From Nitrospinaceae bacterium (GTDB taxonomy: Bacteria > Nitrospinota_A > UBA7883 > JAJDBK01), in contig JAJDBK010000056.1 of NCBI GenBank assembly GCA_029261405.1, forward strand, positions 1 to 64,000: DNA of 64,000 bases, written 5' to 3'. The notes beneath the pieces were generated by a model. It searched no databases, was not told where the DNA came from, and saw only the letters and a list, made by a program, of their open reading frames with translations. Of this stretch, positions 51,852 through 62,789 are shown piece by piece (position 1 is the first letter of the stretch; the number at the start of each line of letters is the position of its first letter). A program made the position numbers and the translations under genes.

Positions 51852-54335
51852 CTATTCGGAGGCTACCTTCGTTATCTTGACCATAGTCGCCGCATCCGCT
51901 CTCCCCGCAAGAGTCAGGGCGGGGTTGTCGCTAAAACTTTTTGGTATAAAAACAATCCCCGGCACAGCGCTGTCTGAAATCCTTACGACCGCGTTTATGG
52001 AGCTTTTTTCCGATTCGATGCGGATATTGTCCCCTTCGCTGAGACCATTTTTTTCCGCTTCGTCAAAATCAAGCTCCGCCATAACGTCATTCTCTATCTC
52101 GGTCAGCGCTTTGCTACGATGTGAGAGCGAACCGATATGGTAGAGGGAGTTACCGAATAGAACGCGGTGAGTATAACCGTCGCTCGCAGGTATCTCCATA
52201 GGCTCGGTTCCGTATTGGTATGACACCGATTCCGCGCTGTATGAGACCTGCTGTCCACCCCACATCAGAGATTTCGGTGTAATTTCAGCGTACCCGTCGA
52301 TCTTTTGCGCAATTTCAGAGGTGATCTCGTCAATTTTGGAACATCCGCAATCTACTCCCAGAAGGCTTCCGAGTTTTGAGAAAATCCGCCAGTCCGGCTT
52401 TGAATCGCCGAGAGGCTCTACAGCTTTTCTCCACTGCTGAACCCTGCCTTCGTTATTGGTCAAGGTTCCTTCCCGCTCCACGGCTACGCAGGAGGGGAGA
52501 ACGACATCGGCAAGTTCGGCGCTTGCGTTCATATAAGAGCTGGTGGCGACAACATACTCGGCTTTGCCAATGGCGTCGAGAACCGATTTGCCGTCCCTTG
52601 CGAATACCGACGGGTCAGCTCCCGCAAGAACCAGCGCCTTGACGCGGCCTCCGGCAATGTCAGTAAAAAGATCGCCATCAGGAGAGTCAGCTCCTATTCC
52701 CATGTCATTAACACCCTGACTGTTGCAATACTCCCGATAGAGCAGGGCCTTTCCGCCTGTAACATCCGCCAGGTCGGCAACCGCCCTGGCTATATCGGCT
52801 CCCGCCTGATGATCGAATATCTCCGATCCCATAAATATCATCGGGGCGCCGTTGGCGGTAAGACCTTCGGCCAGCGTCTTGATATCCTTCGTTGCGACAC
52901 CCGAATATTCTTCGGCGTGTTTTAGGCTGATCTTTTTGGCCGATTTGCCGAGTTCCTTCGCCCTGTCTGTGGTAGCGGCGTTCAGGACGGCGGTAACAAT
53001 TCCGGCTACCAGAGCGGTTTCACCGCCATAGTTATATCTGACCCGCAGTTTTTCGTGCGGTTCAAACAGTGTGTCGCGGGCGTTGGCCACATATAGTGGA
53101 GTTTTGTTGTCCCGCATAGCGACCCGGATCATATTGGCTATGACCGGATTTTCCTTCTCCGCGTCACAACCGACAAAGAGAAACGCCCCGGCTTTTTTGA
53201 TCTCGTCATAACTTACAATCGGCGCTGAAGAACCGAGGGCGGTCATCAGCCCGGAGTTAAGGTCGCGGTTGCGCATGTTTGAAAGGGAATCGATCCGTTT
53301 CACACCAAGACCTTCACCGAAGGCTTTTTTTACCATGAATGCGTCTTCGTTGGAGAGACTCTCCCCTACCACTACCGCAATGGAGTCTGGACCGTTCTTC
53401 TCAGCGATATCTTTTAATTTCTCAGCGACCTCGTCTAAAACCGGCGCCCAGCAGGCGAGGTCCCAACCCGAACCACCCTTTACCATCGGTGTTTTTATTC
53501 TGTCGTCCGCCTGATACGCTTCGTGACCAAAACGCCCCTTGGCGCACAGGTTACCGTTATTGACGCCGACATAATCGTCAGAAGATACCTTTACGATCTT
53601 GCCACCCTTGGTGTTTATCACGATCGAACAGCCGACCGCGCAGTAGGGGCATGTGGTTACGGTCTTCGTATATTCCCAGTCGTGCCCTTTGTAATCTTCT
53701 GTATGATCCTGAAAAGAGCCGGTGGGGCAAACCGCAAGACATTGCCCGCAATAATCGCAGTCGAGCGGTACTCTTAACTCGGTCCCAACCTCCGCTTCAA
53801 AACCGCGTTGCTGAAAATCTATCGCCCGCTTACCCTGTATCTCGTCGCAGATGATTACGCATTTGCCGCACAGGATGCACTTGTTGAAATCGCGTTCGAG
53901 AACCGGGTTGTCTATCAGGAGAGGTTCGTTCCGCCTTTTCTGTGGAGCCCGGCCTTTTTTCTGTTTTATGTAGAACGCCGCATCCTGAAGTCCGCACGCC
54001 CCCGATTCGTTGCAGGTAGGGCAGTCGAGCGGATGGTACATCAGCAGAAACTCCATCATGATCTGGCGTTTCTTCCTGATCCCGTCGGAGTCTGTGGTCA
54101 CTTCCACCCCGTTGGATGCTGGTTCACAACAGGCCCATTTGCCTCTGGTGCGTCCGCGTGAGGTGATATCCACCACGCACATTCTGCATCCGCCGAAACG
54201 GGTGAGCTTCGGATCGTAACAAAGTCCCGGCAGGTAGACACCGGCCTTCTGGGCCGCGTCGTAAACTTTACTCCCCTTATCGACGGTAACTTCAATACCA
54301 TCGATCTTCAGGGTTACGGTTTCCTTATCGCTCAT
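51852..54335 (-). CDS. nuoG: NADH-quinone oxidoreductase subunit G
   Basis: Large peripheral-arm subunit, 827 aa. N-terminal 2Fe-2S domain (CYDPKLTRFGGCRMC), HPLDCPTCNESGAC for cluster N5, CILCGKCVIICDE and CDYCGQCLAVCPTG for two ferredoxin-type clusters, then CPYCAVGCSI with a later Cys (NGNLCAKG) for an N7-like cluster. A molybdopterin-oxidoreductase-like domain without obvious cofactor ligand fills the rest. Follows nuoF by about 85 bp. Confidence 0.95.
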   Translation of the reverse strand: MSDKETVTLKIDGIEVTVDKGSKVYDAAQKAGVYLPGLCYDPKLTRFGGCRMCVVDITSRGRTRGKWACCEPASNGVEVTTDSDGIRKKRQIMMEFLLMYHPLDCPTCNESGACGLQDAAFYIKQKKGRAPQKRRNEPLLIDNPVLERDFNKCILCGKCVIICDEIQGKRAIDFQQRGFEAEVGTELRVPLDCDYCGQCLAVCPTGSFQDHTEDYKGHDWEYTKTVTTCPYCAVGCSIVINTKGGKIVKVSSDDYVGVNNGNLCAKGRFGHEAYQADDRIKTPMVKGGSGWDLACWAPVLDEVAEKLKDIAEKNGPDSIAVVVGESLSNEDAFMVKKAFGEGLGVKRIDSLSNMRNRDLNSGLMTALGSSAPIVSYDEIKKAGAFLFVGCDAEKENPVIANMIRVAMRDNKTPLYVANARDTLFEPHEKLRVRYNYGGETALVAGIVTAVLNAATTDRAKELGKSAKKISLKHAEEYSGVATKDIKTLAEGLTANGAPMIFMGSEIFDHQAGADIARAVADLADVTGGKALLYREYCNSQGVNDMGIGADSPDGDLFTDIAGGRVKALVLAGADPSVFARDGKSVLDAIGKAEYVVATSSYMNASAELADVVLPSCVAVEREGTLTNNEGRVQQWRKAVEPLGDSKPDWRIFSKLGSLLGVDCGCSKIDEITSEIAQKIDGYAEITPKSLMWGGQQVSYSAESVSYQYGTEPMEIPASDGYTHRVLFGNSLYHIGSLSHRSKALTEIENDVMAELDFDEAEKNGLSEGDNIRIESEKSSINAVVRISDSAVPGIVFIPKSFSDNPALTLAGRADAATMVKITKVASE

Positions 54336-54420
54336 TTGTGTTATCCATGTTCTGAAACTCGTATCTCTCCAGCCAATTTAATCGTGCAACCGGAAGATAA
54401 CCCGGCCTCACGCTTACCCG

Positions 54421-56232
54421 CTACAGTATAGCCAGGAAGTTGCATTTATCGTAGCAAACGCCACACTCAATGCAAAGTTCCTGGTTAAGATAGACAATCT
54501 CTTTTCTCTGCCCCATGATAGCTCCGGTGGGACACGGTTTTATACAAGCTCCGCAACCGGTGCAGTCTTCCGGTATGATTATGTATTTTCTCAGAGCCTC
54601 ACACTTTACCGTGGGACACTCCTTATCGACAATATGCTTTATGAACTCTTCCCGATAAAACTTTACAGCCGATAACGCAGGCGCGGGTGAGGATTTACCC
54701 AGACCGCACAGCGACATCGACATGATGTATTTGCCATACTCATCGATAAGGTCGAGATCCTCCATCCTCCCTTCACCCTTGGTGATCCGGGTAAGGATGT
54801 CGAGAAGCACGGTGTTTCCAATTCTGCACGGTGTGCATTTGCCGCACGACTCGTCAGCGCAAAACTCCATGAAAAACCGGGAAAGCTCCACCATGCAGGT
54901 ATCTTCGTCGCAGACTACCATCGAACCGGACCCCATCATGGCGCCAGCTTCGATCAGAGTCTCGAAATCGACCGGATAGTCGAGGGTCGATTCGGGCAGA
55001 CAACCACCTGAAGGACCACCGATAGCTACAGACTTGAATTTTTTCTTCTTCGGAATACCACCGCCAACATCGAAGATTACCTGTCGTAAGGTAGTGCCGA
55101 TAGGAACTTCGATAAGGCCAGCGTTTTTGATGGCGCCGGAGAGGGCGAAAATTTTCGTGCCGCCACTCTTCTCCGAACCCAGAGACAGGTATTTTTCGAT
55201 ACCTATGTTGACAACCCTGGGAACGTTGGCGAAAGTTTCGACATTGTTCAATACGGTCGGTTTGTCCCATAGGCCAGCCTCTACCGATTGAGGAGGTCTG
55301 GGGCGAGGCATTCCGCGTCCGCCTTCGATCGAATATTGCAATGCGGTCGATTCACCGCAGACAAATGCGCCAGCCCCTTCCTTGACAATTATGTCGAGGG
55401 AGTAGTCGCTACCCATGATGTTCTTGCCGAGGTAGCCTTTCTTCCGGCACGCTTCGAGGCAGTGGTTAAGCCTTTGTACCGCCTGGGGATATTCTGCGCG
55501 GCAGTAGATATAACCGAAAGTGGCGCCTATTCCGTAGCCACCAAGAATCATACCTTCGATAACGGCGTGGGGATCACCTTCAAGCAGAGCCCGGTCCATA
55601 AAAGCGCCAGGATCCCCTTCATCAGCGTTGCAGAGGATGAATTTCTCATCTGCGTCATATTTTGCGCATTCCGACCATTTCCAGCCGGTGTCAAATCCTC
55701 CGCCACCACGGCCCCGAAGTTTTGAATCCTCGATAAATTGGACAAAAACTTTCGGTTCCCACTTCTCATCGACAAGAACTTTCCTGAGCGCGGTATAACC
55801 ACCCGACGCTTCATACTCTTCGATACTGTCCGGGTCAATGATTCCGCAGTTATGCAGGATAAACCGGTTCTGAAGTTGGTTCAGTTCCAGATCCTTGAAT
55901 CCGGGAATGCCTTCGTAGTCCGGCTCACCGTTACTCCACTGGGCCAACGCTTTTTTCTTGAGCGGAGCCCCTTCACGGTGACCGTCGAGGATCTTGCCGA
56001 CATCGGCGGGTTTAACTTTCTGGTAGATTACCCGGCTGTTTCCGGGAATATGGACATCCATGAGCGGTTCGACATAACAAGTCCCCGCGCAGGCGGTCTT
56101 TACGATATCGGCGTCGAACTTCTTCTCATCAAGATACGCGGCTACCGCTTCGTGCACACCTTTGGCGCCGGCGGCCAACCCGCATGTTCCCATGCCGATA
56201 AATATTTTAGGTTTCTCAAGCTGTTGAGACAT
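54421..56232 (-). CDS. nuoF: NADH-quinone oxidoreductase subunit F with thioredoxin-like and 2[4Fe-4S] extensions
   Basis: NADH- and FMN-binding subunit, 603 aa, longer than E. coli NuoF (about 445). Domain order: thioredoxin-like 2Fe-2S-type domain (about 1-100, Cys in GTCGLAAG and TACAGTCYVE), FMN/NADH domain with RGRGGGGFDTGWKW and NADEGDPGAFMDR, cluster N3 motif ESCGKCTPCR, and a C-terminal ferredoxin-like part with CTGCGACIKPCP and CIECGVCYDKC. This is the bifurcating-hydrogenase (HydB/HndC)-like form. No nuoE gene is present; the N-terminal domain may partly replace it, though only three candidate Cys are seen. First gene of the operon. Confidence 0.95.
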   Translation of the reverse strand: MSQQLEKPKIFIGMGTCGLAAGAKGVHEAVAAYLDEKKFDADIVKTACAGTCYVEPLMDVHIPGNSRVIYQKVKPADVGKILDGHREGAPLKKKALAQWSNGEPDYEGIPGFKDLELNQLQNRFILHNCGIIDPDSIEEYEASGGYTALRKVLVDEKWEPKVFVQFIEDSKLRGRGGGGFDTGWKWSECAKYDADEKFILCNADEGDPGAFMDRALLEGDPHAVIEGMILGGYGIGATFGYIYCRAEYPQAVQRLNHCLEACRKKGYLGKNIMGSDYSLDIIVKEGAGAFVCGESTALQYSIEGGRGMPRPRPPQSVEAGLWDKPTVLNNVETFANVPRVVNIGIEKYLSLGSEKSGGTKIFALSGAIKNAGLIEVPIGTTLRQVIFDVGGGIPKKKKFKSVAIGGPSGGCLPESTLDYPVDFETLIEAGAMMGSGSMVVCDEDTCMVELSRFFMEFCADESCGKCTPCRIGNTVLLDILTRITKGEGRMEDLDLIDEYGKYIMSMSLCGLGKSSPAPALSAVKFYREEFIKHIVDKECPTVKCEALRKYIIIPEDCTGCGACIKPCPTGAIMGQRKEIVYLNQELCIECGVCYDKCNFLAIL

Positions 56233-56284
56233 ATTTCAGGACTCCAAAAACTTTCCACCAATGTGGATAGAGCGTTGGGTGCAG

Positions 56285-57344
<1,060 letters not shown>

Positions 57345-57405
57345 TTATCCGTATAGATATAAAGGAAAGACGCCGATAGCCCGCAAGGGGCTACCAGCAG
57401 ACTGA

Positions 57406-57669
57406 TTAAACGGTTACGGGATCGATCGATATAAATCGTCTGTTACCCTTGCCACCTTCCCTGAAGGAGACTACTCCATCGAGTTTGGCGAAAAGGGTAT
57501 GGTCGTTCCCCATTCCGACGTTGTCTCCCGGGAAAAATCTGGTTCCCCGCTGACGGACAAGAATGTTACCCGCCTTGACCGTCTGGCCACCGAATCTCTT
57601 TACTCCAAGTCGGCGACCGGCTGAGTCCCGACCATTGGAAGTGGATCCCTGTCCTTTTTTATGCGCCAT
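57406..57669 (-). CDS. rpmA: 50S ribosomal protein L27
   Basis: Ribosomal protein whose N-terminus reaches the peptidyl transferase centre. Starts [20 protein letters not shown], the standard mature-type N-terminus, with [21 protein letters not shown] after it. Start ATG 57669 is chosen on this conserved beginning; 87 aa. Overlaps the 3' end of rplU by 11 bases. Confidence 0.98.
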   Translation of the reverse strand: MAHKKGQGSTSNGRDSAGRRLGVKRFGGQTVKAGNILVRQRGTRFFPGDNVGMGNDHTLFAKLDGVVSFREGGKGNRRFISIDPVTV

Positions 57670-58003
57670 CGGGTGTCTCCTCTTTTGCTGCATTGGCGCC
57701 GAGGGAGACTATCCGAAGTTCGGTCAATTTCTGCCTGTGACCGGTTTTCTTGCGGGAATCCTTCCGCCGAAGGTGTTTTAATATGGTTATCTTGGGGCCT
57801 TTGCCTTGGGACAGGATTCTGGCTGTAACATTTCTTCCTTCGAGAACAGGGGTACCTACCTCGATGTTGTCTCCGTCACCAGCCATGAGAGCGGGTCCGA
57901 GATCGATTTCCGATCCTGGTTCGCCTTCAATTTTCTCTACGGCGATCACGTCGCCTTCCTGTACCTTGTACTGTTTGCCACCGGTTTTTACTACCGCAAA
58001 CAT
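57659..58003 (-). CDS. rplU: 50S ribosomal protein L21
   Basis: Large-subunit protein binding 23S rRNA. Starts [19 protein letters not shown] and contains [23 protein letters not shown], the family signature. 114 aa, about ten residues longer than usual at the C-terminus, where it overlaps rpmA. First gene of the rplU-rpmA-obgE group. Confidence 0.97.
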   Translation of the reverse strand: MFAVVKTGGKQYKVQEGDVIAVEKIEGEPGSEIDLGPALMAGDGDNIEVGTPVLEGRNVTARILSQGKGPKITILKHLRRKDSRKKTGHRQKLTELRIVSLGANAAKEETPDGA

Positions 58004-58099
58004 GCGTAACTCCACTGAGGAATTTTAATAATCGGAACTTGAAAAACGGGTATTATGCAGGGAAAGGACCATCAAAGCAAATTATTTTGTAATAACGGA

Positions 58100-59632
58100 T
58101 CAAAAAGTATCACGGTCCAGCGATCTGTACTGTACAGCCTCCGCCAGATGTCCCGCGCCAATGTTTCGTTCACCGTCGAGGTCGGCTATGGTTCTGGCCA
58201 CCTTTAAAACCTTCTGGTGCGCCCGCGCCGACAAGCCCAACTTCACTACAGCGGCCTTCAGGATCGCCTTGCAGGTTTCGTCGATTTCGCAATGTTTCCG
58301 CAGATGCCTGCCTTCCATACGGGCGTTGCAATAGGTCTTTGACCCGGCAAAACGCTCCGACTGGATATTCCTCGCCTTTATAACCCTCTCCCGGATAGCC
58401 GATGATGGCTCACCCGGTTGTTCGCCGATCATATCCTGATATTTGATCGCCGGAGCTTCAATATGAATATCTATACGGTCGAGCAAGGGGCCTGAGATCC
58501 GGTTGCGATAATTTCTTATGGCGTTTATGGCGCATGCGCATTCCCTGCCCGGATCGGTGTAATAACCGCATGGGCAAGGATTCATGGCTCCGGCTAACGT
58601 GAATCTCGCAGGAAGGGTCACGCTCATGGTGGCGCGACTGATAGTAACCTCACCATCCTCTAACGGTTGACGTAACGCCTCCAAAACATTTCGTTTGAAT
58701 TCCGGAAGTTCATCGAGAAAAAGCAGGCCGTTATTCGCAAGGGAGACCTCACCGGGAATCGGGATCTGGTTCCCACCCCCTATCAGCCCCACATCCGACG
58801 CAGTGTGATGGGGTGATCGGAACGGGCGTTTTACCAGAAGGGAGGAGCCGCTATTGAGCTTCCCGGAGATAGAATGGACCCGTGTTGTCTCTATCGCCTC
58901 TTCGAGGGTGAGATCGGGAAGAATTGTCGGCACCCTTTTTGCCATCATCGACTTACCGGAACCGGGTGGCCCTATCATCAGGAAGTTATGCCCCCCGGCC
59001 GCCGCCACTTCCAGCGCCCGTTTGACATGCCCTTGCCCTTTTACCTCGGAAAAATCGGGGCCATCCTCCTCACAGGAGTTAAAAACCTCCCCTACATTAA
59101 CCGTTACCGGCATAATGGAAAGTTTTCCGGTGAGGTACTCGACCGTCTGCGGCAGACTCGATACACCGATCACCTCCACACCTTCGATAATCGCCGCTTC
59201 CTTCGCATTATCCTCAGGCACAATGATGCGACCGACCCCCTTCTCCTTTGCCAGGATTGCCGCCGACAACGCGCCCCGGATCGGTTTTACCCTGCCGTCC
59301 AATGCAAGCTCCCCGAAGATCATGGTGTTGTCAAGGTTGCTGTCGATCAGTTCTTCAGCCACCAGAATCCCGATGGCGATAGGCAGATCGAATGTGGAGC
59401 CTACTTTTTTCACATCCGCAGGAGCCAGGTTGACAGTAATTTTTCTGATCGGAGGCTCGAACCCGGAATTATCGAGAGCCGCAATGATCCTCTCCTGAGA
59501 CTCCCGGATGGCTGCGTCAGGAAGGCCGACGGTCGTGTAATAAAACGCTCCGGGAGCGAGGTTCACCTCGACCTCCACCAGATATGCGTTGATTCCATAA
59601 ACTGCGGCGCTATGAACTTTCGATACCGGCAC
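58100..59632 (-). CDS. comM: YifB/ComM-family Mg-chelatase-like AAA+ ATPase
   Basis: 510-aa hexameric helicase-like protein; ComM homologues promote branch migration in natural transformation. The N-terminal Lon-protease-like domain (about 1-180) is followed by AAA+ with IGPPGSGKSMMAKR (Walker A), LLFLDELPEF (Walker B) and the zinc-ribbon-like insertion AGAMNPCPCGYYTDPGRECAC (read in parts), then SGPLLDRIDIHIE. Its presence does not prove competence, as the family is very widespread. Transcribed away from the C26 amidotransferase gene and about 100 bp from rplU. Confidence 0.94.
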   Translation of the reverse strand: MPVSKVHSAAVYGINAYLVEVEVNLAPGAFYYTTVGLPDAAIRESQERIIAALDNSGFEPPIRKITVNLAPADVKKVGSTFDLPIAIGILVAEELIDSNLDNTMIFGELALDGRVKPIRGALSAAILAKEKGVGRIIVPEDNAKEAAIIEGVEVIGVSSLPQTVEYLTGKLSIMPVTVNVGEVFNSCEEDGPDFSEVKGQGHVKRALEVAAAGGHNFLMIGPPGSGKSMMAKRVPTILPDLTLEEAIETTRVHSISGKLNSGSSLLVKRPFRSPHHTASDVGLIGGGNQIPIPGEVSLANNGLLFLDELPEFKRNVLEALRQPLEDGEVTISRATMSVTLPARFTLAGAMNPCPCGYYTDPGRECACAINAIRNYRNRISGPLLDRIDIHIEAPAIKYQDMIGEQPGEPSSAIRERVIKARNIQSERFAGSKTYCNARMEGRHLRKHCEIDETCKAILKAAVVKLGLSARAHQKVLKVARTIADLDGERNIGAGHLAEAVQYRSLDRDTF

Positions 59633-59763
59633 TCGATTTTCCCCTGTTTATTTCCATCCTGGCAAGGTTACTTTATATCATGGGCGTTCACTCCACGGTT
59701 ATGAGTATAATTCCCGCTTTTTCTATTTAAACTATTTATCGACAAAAAGAGGGAGTAAGCCAG

Positions 59764-60543
59764 ATGACAAACCAGAAACCTCCGTTGATCGGTGTCACCC
59801 TTGATAGCAACGAAGGACAGGAGGGGGGGGAGTTTTCACTTGGGAAAATTGATAGGACCATCTTTTTTATCAAGAAAAACTATATCGACGCCATAACCTT
59901 TGCGGGGGGTATCGCTCTCCCCATACCCTCAGCTCTTCCACCCGGCGGCGTCAAAACCTTGCTTGATCTTGTCGATGGTCTGCTGATTACCGGCGGAGAG
60001 TTTGATATCGACCCCTCCTTGTACGGCGAAACTGCAATAGAGCAGTGTTCGGCGCTGAAACCTGACAGGACCAGAATGGAGTTTGATCTGCTTGAGGGGG
60101 CGTTATCTGATGGAACGCCTGTTCTTGGAATCTGTGGGGGCCATCAGGTTATCAACGTGGCGTTCGGTGGAACACTCTATCAGGATATTTATACCCAGAC
60201 CGAACAGCCGATTCGACACGAACAAAAGCCTGTACCACCCGACCAGTCCAGCCACACCGTTACCGTCACCAAAGACTCGTTGCTCGCTAAAATCGTGGAT
60301 AGAGGGACCATAAAAGTAAACTCAACCCACCATCAGGCGGTAAAAGAGACCGGAAAAGGGTTGATCGCGTCGGGCGTCGCCCCGGATGGCATAATTGAGG
60401 CTATCGAACCGGAGGATCGAAGCGGAGCCTTCCTGCTGGGTGTTCAATGGCATCCTGAACAGCTCTTTACCCATGACGACGCAAGCCGTAATATATTAAA
60501 AACATTCGTTGCGGAAGCCCTGCGGCACAAGAACAAGAGATGA
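59764..60543 (+). CDS. Class I glutamine amidotransferase-like (C26) gamma-glutamyl hydrolase
   Basis: 259-aa enzyme of the PuuD/gamma-glutamyl-gamma-aminobutyrate hydrolase type. Catalytic Cys in VLGICGGHQVIN (about 123), His in VQWHPEQLF (about 228) with Glu two residues on. N-terminal LIGVTLDSN and LLITGGEFDIDPSLYGE follow the family. Substrate cannot be told from sequence; gamma-glutamylated amines or peptides are likely. GGGAG at about 59750-59754 precedes the ATG, and a TATAAT-like box lies at 59706-59711. Confidence 0.9.
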   Translation: MTNQKPPLIGVTLDSNEGQEGGEFSLGKIDRTIFFIKKNYIDAITFAGGIALPIPSALPPGGVKTLLDLVDGLLITGGEFDIDPSLYGETAIEQCSALKPDRTRMEFDLLEGALSDGTPVLGICGGHQVINVAFGGTLYQDIYTQTEQPIRHEQKPVPPDQSSHTVTVTKDSLLAKIVDRGTIKVNSTHHQAVKETGKGLIASGVAPDGIIEAIEPEDRSGAFLLGVQWHPEQLFTHDDASRNILKTFVAEALRHKNKR

Positions 60544-60550
60544 ACGAAGT

Positions 60551-60829
60551 ATGGATTACAAGATAGCGCTGACAAGTTTTACACTGATATTTTTAGCGGA
60601 GCTTGGAGATAAAACGCAACTTGCCACCCTCACATTCGCATCATCGAGCCACTCAAAACTGTCTGTTTTTATGGGCGCGGGATGCGCTCTACTCCTCTCC
60701 ACGCTATTGGCGGTTTTGCTGGGGGATTTTCTCTCACAAAGGGTACCGGTCAAAGCGCTTCATATAGGGGCTGGATTGTTATTCGTCGCCATTGGTGTGT
60801 GGATGGTGACCAATGAACTCGCAGGATAG
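60551..60829 (+). CDS. Half-size UPF0016/GDT1 cation transporter
   Basis: 92-aa membrane protein with one E-x-G-D-K motif (FLAELGDKTQLATL) and three TM segments, i.e. one repeat of the GDT1/TMEM165/MneA family that exports Mn2+ or exchanges Ca2+ and H+. Bacterial half-size members are often encoded in tandem pairs; only one is seen here, so it would have to homodimerise or pair with a protein encoded elsewhere. ATG 60551 begins the conserved N-terminus, seven bases after the amidotransferase stop, so the two are probably cotranscribed. Confidence 0.85.
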   Translation: MDYKIALTSFTLIFLAELGDKTQLATLTFASSSHSKLSVFMGAGCALLLSTLLAVLLGDFLSQRVPVKALHIGAGLLFVAIGVWMVTNELAG

Positions 60830-60901
60830 CAACCTCTCATGACAAGCCCTCCAACCCTTAGATATTGCGTTTAGACCAGAATAGCGCCCATATATATTGT
60901 G

Positions 60902-62782
60902 CTATTCCTGTTCCTTGATCAGGTCTATAATTTTTTTCTGCCCCTCTTTCAAGGTAAACCGTTCGTTGTACGGTTTGCGATCTTTCATCTGCACATAGAT
61001 CATATGTGACCCGACCGAGAGTGTATCTACAGTCAGCTTCGCTTCCTTATAATGCCTTCCGTCAAGCACGATTATGCTATCCGGCGGAGTAAGAACCTCA
61101 AGTTGAATTCCGGTTGTAGTCTCAGCGACCACCGCAGGCTCCTCCTCGCCCTCTTTATCTTTTGACGCCGATTTTTCAAGCGCCACTTCAAATGTTCCGC
61201 TCTCCTCAAGCACGATAGTTTCTGTTTTTGTATCGTACCCGCTCCTGGAAAGTTTCAGGTCGTGGGTTCCCTGCATGATTTTCATGTTGTTTATCGGTGT
61301 AGCGCCTATAAACAGACCGTCGACAAAAGCGTCGGCGCCTTCAGGGTCGGATGTCAGGGTAATAAACCCCGGTTTATTGGAGACTATTTTTTTCTCCGGC
61401 TTGGGTGGTTCAGGTTTTGCCTTTACAATTTCCGGGGCCGGTTTCGGCTTATCGGCTTTCTTCTTTTTCGCCTTCGGTTTGCTCTTTTTATCCGGTTTTT
61501 TCTCTATAACAGGCTCTTTTTCCGCTGGCTCGACAGATGCGACCTTTTTCTCATCCGCCGGTTTAGCTTCAGGTTTCTCCGCGGAGCCTTTGCTCTCATC
61601 AGGAGTGGGTTCCACCGTATCGTCATTTATTTGATCGGGTTTATCTTCCGCTGGTTCCGCAACGACAGTTTTATCTTCCGCTACCTGTCCAGCTTTTGTG
61701 TCGTCAAGTTTGGCAACCTGGGTCGTAGTCTCCGCAGTCTGCCCCTCCGGCCCCCCTGAGAACATCAATTTGCCGCCCCACCCGATGACCAGAATAGCGC
61801 TGAGGGCAAGAATGGCAATGGTAGCCTTGTTACCACTCCTCTTCCCTGCGCTGGCGGCGGCATGGTGGATGGACCTTCCTTCGGCGGTCGATCCGTCATC
61901 TGGATGATTCACGGTAACGTCTCCGACGATATGGACACCGGGGGATCCTCCGGAGACAGCGGAGCTTAACGCCTTGATAAACTCCTCGCCAGTTTGAAAG
62001 CGGCGTTCCGGATTTTTGGCCAACCCTCTCATTATTATCGAGTCGAACTGCTTGGGGAGCGCAGGATTCAATCCAGTAGGGAGGGCCGGGTCTTCGTTAA
62101 CGACCTTGTAGATAACCGATGTTATCGAGTCGGATGCAAAGGGTTTTGATCCTGTCAGCATCTCGTACAACAAGACGGTCAGCGAGAAGAAATCGCTCCT
62201 GGCGTCTACCGGCCGACCTTGCACCTGCTCCGGGGCCATGTAGTTGGGGGTTCCCAGAATCGTTCCAGAGACCGTAAGGGAAGAATCGGAGAGTCGGGCC
62301 AACCCGAAATCGGTAATTTTCGGAACGTTCTGTTTCGTAATCAGTATGTTGGCCGGTTTAATATCCCTGTGGATGACGTTATGGCTATGGGCGTAACTTA
62401 TTCCGGCGGCTATCTGGCGAATAACATTGATTATCTCTGGAACTGTTTTGTATGTCTTGTTCTGGATATGCCAGTCAAGCCCTTTACCATCAATAAACTC
62501 CATGGCAATGTAGACAAGAGCGCCATCAACGGTCCTCTCCTCACCCACATCGTAGATCGTAACGATATTTGGATGGGAAAGCTGACCGGCGGCCTGGGCT
62601 TCCACATAAAACCGCTGGCTTGCGATCTTGTCAGCCGAACTTTTGGAGCCTAACGCCGGGCGTACCACCTTCAGCGCCAGCAGGCGGTTGATCCTGGGGT
62701 CTCGCCCCTTGTAGACAAGCCCCATACCGCCGGAGCCGATCTCACGAATTATCTCGAAACGTCCTAGTTTTTTTATTTCCAT
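60902..62782 (-). CDS. Membrane Ser/Thr protein kinase with C-terminal PEGA domain
   Basis: 626-aa Hanks-type kinase. Cytosolic kinase domain (about 8-275): GSGGMGLVYKG, LALKVV (ATP Lys), HRDIKPANIL, DFGLARL and MAPEQV. A TM helix lies at about 320-340 (IAILALSAILVIGWGG), then a periplasmic Lys/Glu/Pro-rich stretch and a PEGA domain (about 490-545, GFITLTSDPEGADAFVDG) that typically binds cell-surface polysaccharide or protein. The tail has a second domain of the same kind (GIQLEVLTPPDSIIVLDG). Signal and substrates unknown. Only eight bases from ald downstream on the same strand... it lies downstream of ald in transcription order. Confidence 0.93.
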   Translation of the reverse strand: MEIKKLGRFEIIREIGSGGMGLVYKGRDPRINRLLALKVVRPALGSKSSADKIASQRFYVEAQAAGQLSHPNIVTIYDVGEERTVDGALVYIAMEFIDGKGLDWHIQNKTYKTVPEIINVIRQIAAGISYAHSHNVIHRDIKPANILITKQNVPKITDFGLARLSDSSLTVSGTILGTPNYMAPEQVQGRPVDARSDFFSLTVLLYEMLTGSKPFASDSITSVIYKVVNEDPALPTGLNPALPKQFDSIIMRGLAKNPERRFQTGEEFIKALSSAVSGGSPGVHIVGDVTVNHPDDGSTAEGRSIHHAAASAGKRSGNKATIAILALSAILVIGWGGKLMFSGGPEGQTAETTTQVAKLDDTKAGQVAEDKTVVAEPAEDKPDQINDDTVEPTPDESKGSAEKPEAKPADEKKVASVEPAEKEPVIEKKPDKKSKPKAKKKKADKPKPAPEIVKAKPEPPKPEKKIVSNKPGFITLTSDPEGADAFVDGLFIGATPINNMKIMQGTHDLKLSRSGYDTKTETIVLEESGTFEVALEKSASKDKEGEEEPAVVAETTTGIQLEVLTPPDSIIVLDGRHYKEAKLTVDTLSVGSHMIYVQMKDRKPYNERFTLKEGQKKIIDLIKEQE

Positions 62783-62789
62783 CTTTTTT

